A DNA stretch of 64,000 nt from Imbricaverruca yamaguchii (lineage: Eukaryota > Arthropoda > Thecostraca > Neoverrucidae), in contig JAOTOL010001304.1 in the NCBI GenBank assembly GCA_034440575.1, positions 399,501 through 463,500 on the forward strand, read 5' to 3'. The stretch's first letter is position 1, and each line of letters opens with the position of its first letter. Shown here piece after piece: positions 55,600 to 64,000 of the stretch. The translations under genes were made by a program, and so were the position numbers. Under the pieces are notes generated by a model. That model was given only the letters and a program-made list of their open reading frames with translations. It was not told the DNA's origin and did no database searches.

Positions 55600-56455
55600 G
55601 CACCATTGCTGCCCTTAAGTCAGGTGCAAATATCGGAATCTGAAGAAATAAATTGGACGACTACGCTCAAATATGATAAATACAAATAACTATGGCTCTT
55701 CTTAATCTGCACTTCAACGGTTAACGTTGCTCGTATGCTTTCAGGACATCACACAAGATAGCTGCCGAGCACGATTATTGTTCCGGTGATTTGGGGAAAA
55801 ATCCGCACTTCATTAATATAAAGTTTAGTGATTGAGGCGTTCAGTAGCTGAGACTCACAGAATAAATTACTAGCATATTCATACATATCTTAGGCTAATG
55901 CAAACAAGAGCAAAAACGTATTGGTGCACCAGTAATTGCTACTTCCTGCACAAAAGTCATGCTAGAACGATGTCAGCCATACTGGTGCAATAATATGAAG
56001 TGTGTGGTTATGAGGTTAGTTAGTTCCTTCGTACCAGAATTATTCTGCGCGTTTCGGTGTTCGTCGCGACCCGGACGTCGTAGAATCTTTGTGACGTCAC
56101 ATAGAATCTATGCCGGACGCATGCAATCTTTTCCCGTACTTGGTAGAAACTAGACAGATGTGGCGCAGTAGTTCGAAATGTGAACTGAGCCCGATTGCTT
56201 GCGAAGTAAGCATATTTTTCGATGACAATTCTGGGTGCATGTAAATCCTCAATGCCTTGACTATGGTTAGCTACCTGTGAATAAAATGAAGTCTAACATG
56301 CCTAGGCCGGGCGAAATGAACACTGTAGAAAGGACCTACCTATGCATTGCGTTATATGTAAGTCAGCATTCTAGGATGAAGCTCTAAACCTCTGCCCGCG
56401 ACACCGGTCTCCGAGACCGCCAAATTTCCTTGAAAAGGTGCATGGACGCATAAAA
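55600..56455. other. Intron 5, nothing recognised
   Basis: AT-rich unique sequence, short open frames only. Confidence 0.4.
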
Positions 56456-56457
56456 GG

Positions 56458-56765
56458 CCGCCGCCGTCACAGACGGCATAACCAGACCCGCACAGACGGC
56501 ATAACCAGACCCGCACAGACGGCATAACCAGACCCGCACAGACGGCATAACCAGACCCGCACAGACGGCATAACCAGACCCGCACAGACGGCATAACCAG
56601 ACCCCCACAAAACCCAAAACCCAAACCACAGACGAAAAAAACAAAAACCCAAAAACCAAAAAAACAAAACCCCCAACCACGGCAAAACAAAAAACAAAAA
56701 AAAAAAAAAAAAAAAACCCCAACAACAAAAAAAACAAACCAAAACAGCAAAACGAAAAAATGGTC
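56458..56765. repeat. 23-bp minisatellite followed by an A/C-rich tract
   Basis: Seven units of GGCATAACCAGACCCGCACA plus GAC (23 bp, 56475 to about 56605) pass into low-complexity AAACCC/AAAAC sequence and an A run (56697-56715). The minus-strand Phe/Val/Gly-rich open frames are artefacts. Confidence 0.92.
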
Positions 56766-56769
56766 ATAC

Positions 56770-59700
56770 CCACCGTTGTGCACTGGTGCGAGGGCCTACC
56801 CAGAGAGCATGTCGCTGTAGCGGTGGCGTGTTCATCGCTAATCCACGACGGCCGCTATTCGTCCAACGGCAGCACGTCCCGTCTCCTTCAGGCTCGACAG
56901 AAAAATTATTTCTTGGATCTGGATGGGACCCTTTAAATTGAAGGGTCTAAGGAACGGGGCCTTTGAAGGGGTTAACGGCCAGTTGCAGCTCACGCCTGAG
57001 TTTTTTCAACAAATATTGCCCGACTTATGCGAAAAAAATGCCGGTTAAATATGTCTGATGTTCAGTAAGCTTTGTTTTCCAGTTCTTCGAAAGAGTGCAA
57101 CATCGTAGTGTGCTACGGATGTGTTTGACAAATGTTGTTAATCCTCTTAATCTTATTTCCAACAACAAACTCACGTTTAGACCAGGCTAATATGTTTGTC
57201 TCAATGTGTTTGTAAAATATAGTTCTGCTCAGTGAACTATGCAAGAAATGAGCATGTTTGCGCTTGATTTAATTACGTCGCCAAGCTGATGATTTGCAAA
57301 AACGGCATTTCCTCGTTGTTTCGCCAGACTATTAACCCAGAATACAGCGTCAATATTTTATCTCTCTTACGCTTATGCAGCGAATTTGCGGTCATAGTGT
57401 TCATGCCTTGCTTTCTGAATCGGACACAAACTTAGGAAAATGGCCACCATTCATCCCCTATGCGTAATATCTTTAAACGATGTTTGCTGTTGATTGAACC
57501 AAAACTGAACCAAGGAATCGAAAGACGAGCTCATTGCGATTCCAACGATATGTAGTTTTTATAATTTATCTGTGCATTACACTAAGATATTGGCTCTCCA
57601 TTATTTTTTTAAAGTTTTCTCTCGATGTTTGCGGTGTTTTTTTTAAAGCTTTCTGCGGTGTTTCTCTCGATTTGTTGTTCGCACCTTCAGTGCGAATTTG
57701 GAAAAACACCGCAGGCTATAATTCGTGAACCGCTGCTTCGATTGAGCTGAAACGATCAGCAATCGTTTTAGGGCCTCAAATAACCCTGTATGCCAATTCT
57801 CATCCAAATCTGAGACATGAGGGTGTTCATTTTAAAAATTCGTCTTCGAGATATGGTGGACGGCACCAGTTGCCGTATGCTGTTGCTGTCAAACGACACT
57901 GCTTAATTCTGCGAAGGTTTCTGAAGGATGACAATTATGGGCGCAAAATGACCATGGTAGTCGACGCGCCCTTAAACCCAAATTCATCATCATAATTTCT
58001 GAAGGATCGGTAAACTGACCGCCGCAGTTCCACTGCCGTGGAAAAATCGTACTGGGTCGACCTCCATGTCACGTGTCTCCGGCTTTTGATAGGCCGTTGA
58101 GCAAATTGCCGGTGTCAGCATAAAGCTGAAGTTTTAACCATCGCCCGCCCGTACTTCTCATTCCACCATCCTATGACGCACCTTGGAGAGAGGGGAAGCA
58201 CCTTCGTTATTCGGGTCCTAAGTAAAGACGGTCACATCTTTACATGACGCCCCGGGGCACGCTGACTATCATCATGAAATTGGCTATCTGGAACCATATT
58301 TTGATGAAAGCGAGTCATGCTAGTAAAGTAGGCTCGTTTTGTAGGCAAACAGCACAAAGACCATCACAATAGGTGGCAACGTGGAGCACAGTACCATGTG
58401 ATTATACTGACATCGCATTTAACCCGTCGCAGAGCCCTAGTCACCTTCTAGGTGAGGCCAGATTTGAAAGATTTCTGAAATGTGTTAATCTTTTTTCAGA
58501 GGTCATAGGTGACGATTTTGGATAACTTCGTATTAAAATGGGCTCTGAGCCCGAATAAACCTCATGAAAATTTGAGTGAAATGAAGAATTCTTTTTAAAA
58601 TGAAATTGAGGGGGAAATGAAAAGGAAAAAGTTCAACCAAGATCACACAAAATAGTGGCATAAAAGGCATTGAAATAGTCACGGCCTTTGTAAGTGTTTG
58701 CATATGACTGGTAAACATCCTAAAATACCAGACTTCATTTACTTTCAGATTTTTATTGAAAAACTGCCTGCAAAAACTTCCATGTTGATCAATGTTCACT
58801 GAGCATACCTCCGGTTATCACCTCATAGCTCAGTGGAATACATACAGGCTCACATTTGGATATGGAGTATAAAACGATGCATCCGGCAGCCATGCTGAAT
58901 TTCACACACGTGCGGCAACGCCGGCTGGAACTGTCTCGAGAAAATCGTTTCGAGGTGGCATTCCGCATTTTCCACCCCCAGGTTCAGATTATGGTGATAT
59001 TCAGACATGCTTGTCAAAAACATATGGGGTCCATGGTCCCCCACGTTATGATGAAATCAGTGGCTTTAGCATTATGATATTAGACCATTAGCATTGCGGC
59101 AATAGATGTCGCGTGTAGAGCATGGATCCAGACCATCATTGATAACACAGGGGAACAAAGTTTGTGTTGCATTGATACCAGCACTTGTTCCTACCCAGGC
59201 TGAGTGTGCTGAATTCAAATCTGAAATTAGTTTTCTCTGCATGCTCTAGCTTTTTCGCAATTCAACATTTTCATTCGCTTAGGTGCATCGCAGTATGCAT
59301 CAAAGTTTTATCAAAGGCAAAGACATGTATCCATTGGGACATATTTCGACATAGTTATGATAACCGTGATGCAGAACAATTAATATGGATGTAATATACA
59401 GTTCAAATAGGTCCTATTCTGGCAAGAATGTTCGCTTGTAGCTTTTGTGTTTGTGGACAGCATCACGGCAATCTCGTTTGATGCTCCGTCAATAGTCTCC
59501 CATCATGTGTTTGTCCCATCGTCCTCGATAGTCCTTTTTCATCGTCCTGAGGTATTCATGGAAGTGCTCTCCCTGTTCATCACAGACAGCACCAAGGTTA
59601 TCGGGAAAAAATCAAGATGACTATTCAGGATGGAAATATGATAAAAACATGTTTTCCCCGGTGTAATCCTCGCGATAATCGCGCCGTCACGAGGCCGCCG

Positions 59701-60160
59701 CGCAGTTCGCTGGTGTTGAAGCGCAGCGTACGGGTGCGCGGGCGGCGGATCACGGGCCGGATGCCGCGCCCACGTCTGCCGTTATGAGAGGGCAGACTTG
59801 CTGTAGTTCCTCGTGAATAGTTGGTTGGTCAGGAAGCCAATTCGATGTGGCACACCTGTTTGGCAGCTCACTGCTGTAGTTGAGAGAAGTGTCGCACGAC
59901 TAGCTGGGCGTCCAAGGTACTAAGCCAGCCGAACAGGGTTGTCTTTGTGTTTGTGCTCGAATAGTATTTACTTACATTAAATTTAATGGTAGTACTTCGC
60001 AATAGATGTGGCCATACCGGCCAACACATGACAAATTCAAAGATTTGATGACCGTGCCCCCGTTTGTGGAAGCTCGCGGCCGTTCGCGAGGTGTATGCCG
60101 AGTGTCCACGGCCGTCCCGCCGTGTCCCGGACTGAGAGGACTTCCCGCCGTCACTAGTTG
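56770..60160. other. Intron 5, mostly AT-rich; stem-loop motif and GC island inside
   Basis: No gene identified. 57630-57716 contains nested inverted repeats (CTGCGGTGTTT / AAACACCGCAG around TTCGCAC / GTGCGAA). 59660-59790 is a small CpG-rich island in AT-rich surroundings, open on the minus strand with an Arg-rich peptide that I cannot assign. Otherwise unique. Confidence 0.4.
57936..57985 (+). other. Dispersed stem-loop motif, copy D
   Basis: The + strand reads ATGGGCGCAAAATGACC, then ATGGTAGTCGACGCGCCC, TTAAACCCAAATTC and ATCATCAT. GGGCGC and GCGCCC form a stem. It shares GCGCAAAATGAC and the trailing CAAATTCA with the SINE copy at 27691-27730. The trailing ATC repeats suggest it is the 3' end of a retroelement. 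Confidence 0.55.
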
Positions 60161-60164
60161 ATTG

Positions 60165-60735
60165 ATTATTTGGGCTTAGGGTTCCGCCACCACTGCCGCA
60201 TCCCGTGTCCCCAGCTGTGAGGGTTCATCGTCACCCCCACGGTACCCCGCGTCCCCGGCTGTGGGGCTCCCCACCCCCCACCCCGCGTACACGGATGTGA
60301 GGGTTCTCCGTCATCCCGTGTCCCCAGCTGTGAAGGTTCCCCGCCACCCCCAATGCACCATTGTCCACGATTGCAAGGATTCCCCGCCATCCCCGCCATC
60401 CCTGCCGTATCCCATCCCACGCCTGTGGGGCCTCCACGACACAACCGCACCGTACCCCGTATCCCCGGTTGTGAAGGCTCCCCGCCACCCCCGCCGTACT
60501 CCGCGTCCCCGGCTGTGAGGGCTCCACGACCCCTCACCCCGCCGCGTCGTGCTTCGCATACCCGGTTGTAAAGGCTCCCCGCCACCCCCGCCGTATCCGG
60601 CGTTCCCGGCTGTGAGGGCCCCGCCACCCCAGGGCCCCGCCACCCCTGCCTTATCTCGTACCCATGGCTGTGAGGGCCCCGCCACCCCGCCTTATCCCGT
60701 ACCAATGGATGTGAGGACTCCCCGCCAATAGTGTG
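60165..60735. repeat. CCCC(A/G)GCTGTGAGGGCTCC minisatellite, variable unit
   Basis: About ten degenerate copies, 45-60 bp apart, of CCCCGGCTGTGAGGG(C/T)TCC plus CCGCCACCCCCGCC and TATCCCGCGT-like linkers. The minus strand yields Gly-rich open frames (up to 202 codons), which are artefacts. Confidence 0.88.
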
Positions 60736-60739
60736 GGTA

Positions 60740-62040
60740 CCGGGACTCCGGCGACTCACCACCCGTCCAGACACGGCGTACGTGTCCAGCAGGCCCCAGT
60801 AGCAGTCCCGCTTCTGGCTGGGTTGTCGTCACCGGTGGCCACAGGCGTGGGCGTTATCTCTGGGGGAGGGGAACATGTTGTCCCCACAATTTTATTCACC
60901 GTAGTCACTAATTCTATGGAAATTAATGGGAAGTATTGTGCTAAATATCGGATGGTTCCCGCTGCCCCCCCCCCGGGGGTCTCCTTTGCCACTAAATTGA
61001 TTATTTTCAAAGGATGTGTCGTCAATGATCAGCATTCGGTTCAGACGTATTATTCGCACATTGAAAGATATTTGCAATATCCAGGAATTCCATCCGCTGC
61101 TAATTAATATTTTTATCCAATGAAATCAATAAATGTTCGTTACGTCCCTGGCATCTCGATTGCCTTTTGGCGAAGGCGTGAGTCCTAACTGACATTGACA
61201 GAACACCTGCCATTCGCCACCCTGCTGGACCCTTCACCACGCTCTCTGGAGCGTAGGGAACCTCAACCAACGCGCATTGTTCGCCGCCGGTCGCGTGCAG
61301 ACACAACCAATCTTCAACGTCTCCAGTCACGGTGGGTCGGTTTCTGACAGGTCGGACGTGCTTAAGTAGCGTCAGGCACGTCAGACAATTGCGTCATGAG
61401 CGTTCACCTGTGCAGCTAACTCTCGCTCCGCTCCGGAATCCAGCACGCTGTCGGCACAAAACCTAACACGGGTAGCGATCAATATCCGCTGCGCATTGGT
61501 GTGGCTGATTGCAAGTATTGGTGTCACTGATTACACCGATTCCATTCTGTTCTTCAACACCCGATCCTGATGACCGATCATATTCGCTCTGATTACACCG
61601 ATGCCGAAGTGCAAGGTGTCAGAAAATCCCGTAGATGCGCCCCCAACATCGATTTTTCCCTCCGTAGCGAAGGTCGTCGAATGAGTATGTCAGGAACAGC
61701 TGTCTGACTATCTGGAAGAAACCAAAGTACTGTCTGACGCCCATCACTGTGACCACAAAAACATTCTATGGAATCAGCGCACCTCGCTATGATTCGCAAA
61801 TCACTTCAGGCTAAGGATAAGGGCGAAGTCTCTCTTCTAGTCTTGTTGAATCTCGTAAAATAGTTCGATGTAGTGTCAAACGAAGAATAAATTGAAACAC
61901 TCTCTTTATACAGGTTAGGATGCAGTTTAGTTCTGGAACTACTTAGTCGACTGCACACAACATGTTCAGATGCGTGGAGTTAGCGTTGTGCCCCTGATGT
62001 CCGGCACGAGAGACAACTCAACCAGGGTTTCTAAGGCGGC
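60740..62040. other. Intron 5, nothing recognised
   Basis: Unique sequence with a C9 run at 60966-60974. A plus-strand open frame at 60733-61107 has no recognised motif. Confidence 0.4.
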
Positions 62041-62046
62041 GCTCTG

Positions 62047-62510
62047 AGCTGTATTGTATGCATGCTGTTCGACACCGTCTTGAGCTATGTGCCGGATGAC
62101 GTCACTGTCGTCCCGTCCCCAGATGGCGCACAGATCATTGTCAGCGGAAAAAGCGCAACGTACGGCAGCTTATCTACCGGGTGGAGAACGCACCCAGCTC
62201 CATGTGCATACCAGTGGTTTTTGCATAATGGTATGAAACTAAACATCAAAAAGATGCAGATGCTGGCAATCGGAACTCCACCAATGTTGCAGGATTTGCC
62301 GCCAGTTGCTTTCAATTTCCGTAGTTCAGTAGTGTCTGTCTCTATAACAGAGTGAAGCCTACACAATTGGCCCATCACCTGAATTATCAGACACATACCG
62401 ATGCCATGATTCACAAGTATACTGGAATCCTCATAACATTGTCCAACTCGCGACATGTGGTCCCAAACGCCACGCTAAGGAACATCATACAGGCTTTGGT
62501 GTTGTCCATG
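62047..62510 (+). mobile_element. Jockey-superfamily LINE relic, RT palm-to-thumb piece
   Basis: The + strand encodes DGAQIIVSGKSATY at the FADDTQ position (the first Asp region is lost), then WFLHNGMKLNIKKMQMLAIG, TPPMLQDLPPVAFNF, and after a stop and frame changes SNSRHVVPNATLRNIIQALV. The layout equals LDNGLKVN.TKTQLLTLGSRQNL of the LINE at 24 kb. Short, frame-broken and inactive. Upstream homology may extend to about 61900. Confidence 0.65.
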
Positions 62511-63505
62511 GTCACTAGCGGATCCAGGAAGGAGCAATTCCGGCAAATGCCCCCCCCTGAAGCGCCTAAAAAGGGGGTCATGGTGTCTTCCCCCAGAAAC
62601 CAACAGAAGTAAGCAAAATTAAAATGCCGTAACCTTTGCCGAGGTTAAAAAGCAGCGTCTGGATGGAAGAATCTCCAATTTTAATGGTGTTTTAAAAATA
62701 GTTGTTTGGTAGCCAATGCGGTAGCATAGTAGATTCTGACACACATCGAGGGTTACACGCTGCTCAAGTTCTACTTACAGCAAGAGTTGACAACATCGGA
62801 TCCGTCGGTGTGTGCACGTGCACGAACGTTGACGTGGTACAACACGTTGAACGTGAACGTGAACGTTTTTGAAAACAAAAACAAAAATCCGTTAACTTAG
62901 AAGCGGTGGGGGTAGGCTTGGGCCCATGCACAGATAATTATGTTTTCATTATTTTTTTAAGTGGGCCCTTTGCCAAATAGTGGTCGAAATCCGGTGCTTT
63001 TAACAAACAAACAAAAAATTGCTGGAGAATTGGCACACTCCAAATCCGTTCGACCCCTCCCCTGATGCAATTCCTTGGCAAGCCACTGGGGGTGGAGAGG
63101 GGGCTGACGCCGGATACCAAAAGTTGCCACCCCCCCCCAACCGGTGGGCAAGATCCACCAGTGTCCATGGTGTGATGTTGTACATCCTTGTACGGTTCGT
63201 GTGCAGCTACCCAGGTGCACGATGTGCAGCCGGTCGTGAATTTCTGTGTGCGAGTCGTGACTAGCAGGAGACGATATGGCCACATATCAGATACCATGAA
63301 TGATCCCAGGTTGCTGACTGTCAGCAGCTCATCGATTATCACACGGTGTGTGTGCTGTGTAGACGATCAACACTGCCGGCCAGCCTGACTGGATCATCGG
63401 GCAGCCGTGGTTGGCTGTGGCTTTACGACGCACTCAGCAGCTGAGGCCATATGCAGTCGCCTGTCTCCCACCCTGCCAGGAAGGAGGGCAGGCATCGCGG
63501 AGATT
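62511..63505. other. Intron 5, nothing recognised
   Basis: Unique sequence; the segment CAAATAGTGGTCGAAATCC..G near 62975 also occurs near 40655, with TGCC(C/A)CTCCCC-type sequence following in both, so an uncharacterised dispersed repeat may be present at both places. Confidence 0.4.
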
Positions 63506-63509
63506 CCTG

Positions 63510-63590
63510 GACATCGCGGAGAATCGAACCCCGTACTTCAGCCATGTCAGACGCTCAGGTTAACCACTGAGTTGCCGGCGTCGCCATCGG
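63510..63590 (-). repeat. tRNA-derived SINE head (degenerate)
   Basis: The minus strand from about 63587 reads GGCGACGCCGGCAACTCAGT, GGTTAACCTGAGCGTCTGAC and a B box GGTTCGATTC. The acceptor stem does not close. A 19-bp direct repeat CATCGCGGAGA.TC(C/G) follows the head at 63493-63525. It is a different SINE family from those at 15.4 and 27.9 kb. Confidence 0.6.
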
Positions 63591-64000
63591 GGGGCATGCC
63601 AACCAGAGACATGTACACAACAGTAGAGGCGCAGATCGCTGGACACTTCCAAACATCTGCACAGACGCCGGGGCAGGGGGCTCAGTCTGTGTTATCGAGA
63701 CATACAAAAGCCGATTTGGCTTTGGGCCGATCCACTATCACTGGTGTGGGCAGGGCTAACAAACATTTCGGTGGTCGCCGACGAGAAGCAACTCTGGCAA
63801 ATTGGTTGCCGATCAGGTACGGATCCTGTGGGGAGTGGCTGTAAAGCATTTGCTAATTAACTGTGCAGATGAGCATAGTCGTTAGGAGACAGTGGAGGAC
63901 GAGCACAGTTCGCTCGAAGATAGTTGAGGATGACACAATCTGGAGTTCGGCACATAAAATTGAAAAATCCAGGGCGATATTCGGCAATCTTACATCGATT
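63591..64000. other. Right edge, nothing recognised
   Basis: Unique sequence; loosely repeated GGAGACAGTGGAGGACGAGC / GAAGATAGTTGAGGATGACA at 63885-63945. No gene. Confidence 0.4.

Noticed and set aside
56352..56783. Phe-rich minus-strand frames resembling a membrane protein
   Set aside because: Caused by A/C-rich low-complexity DNA and the 23-bp array; hydrophobicity is an artefact of poly-T codons.
60166..60774. 202-codon Gly-rich minus-strand frame
   Set aside because: Product of the degenerate CTGTGAGGG array.

Overview
The window is animal nuclear DNA, not bacterial. It holds spliced exons with GT..AG boundaries, several families of non-LTR retrotransposons, tRNA-headed SINEs, a TTAA-flanked DNA transposon, and more than twenty micro- and minisatellite arrays. 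The single host gene I can support is a cytosolic-type alpha-carbonic anhydrase on the + strand. Its protein reads most like arthropod (crustacean-type) cytosolic carbonic anhydrases, so I suggest an invertebrate, probably an arthropod. That placement is an inference with low to moderate confidence.

Host gene. Five coding exons join in frame: 4227-4257, 9753-9911, 10716-10873, 22492-22584 and 51017-51128. They encode about 184 residues, including all three zinc-binding histidines. The position of the proton-shuttle His64 of human CA II is Arg here. The last one or two exons (the Thr199 region and C-terminus) are not in the window, so intron 5 exceeds 12.8 kb. Introns 1 to 4 are about 5.5, 0.8, 11.6 and 28.4 kb and hold almost everything else in the window.

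Layout. 1-3.7 kb: two tail-to-tail 3' ends of an I/R1-type LINE, then a TG/TA microsatellite. 4.1-4.3 kb: CpG-rich 5' region and exon 1. 5-9.7 kb: a chain of minisatellites ending about 30 bp before exon 2. 9.7-11.3 kb: exons 2 and 3, with a minisatellite starting just after the exon 3 donor. 12.4-13 kb: an 18-bp array. 13.3-15.2 kb: a truncated CR1-like LINE split by a 1.34-kb piggyBac-like element. 18-21.7 kb: more arrays. 22.5 kb: exon 4, followed by a 25-bp array. 23.7-27 kb: a decayed Jockey-superfamily LINE on the minus strand. 27.7-28 kb: a SINE. 30.9-34.1 kb: a CR1-like LINE with an intact 1,000-codon ORF2. 36-41.6 kb: arrays and LINE/hAT relics. 46.4-48.5 kb: a retrotransposon-like fragment and two arrays. 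51 kb: exon 5, whose donor is repeated about 13 times. 54-63.6 kb: further arrays, a LINE relic and a tRNA-like SINE head.

The most unusual signal is local tandem duplication at the splice boundaries of the carbonic anhydrase gene. The exon 5 end plus donor is multiplied in 45-bp units, the exon 2 end is copied 57 bp downstream, and the region before the exon 5 acceptor is duplicated with a 51-bp period. Two further signals stand out: a dispersed stem-loop motif present four times, and about a dozen near-perfect short hairpins scattered in otherwise unique DNA.
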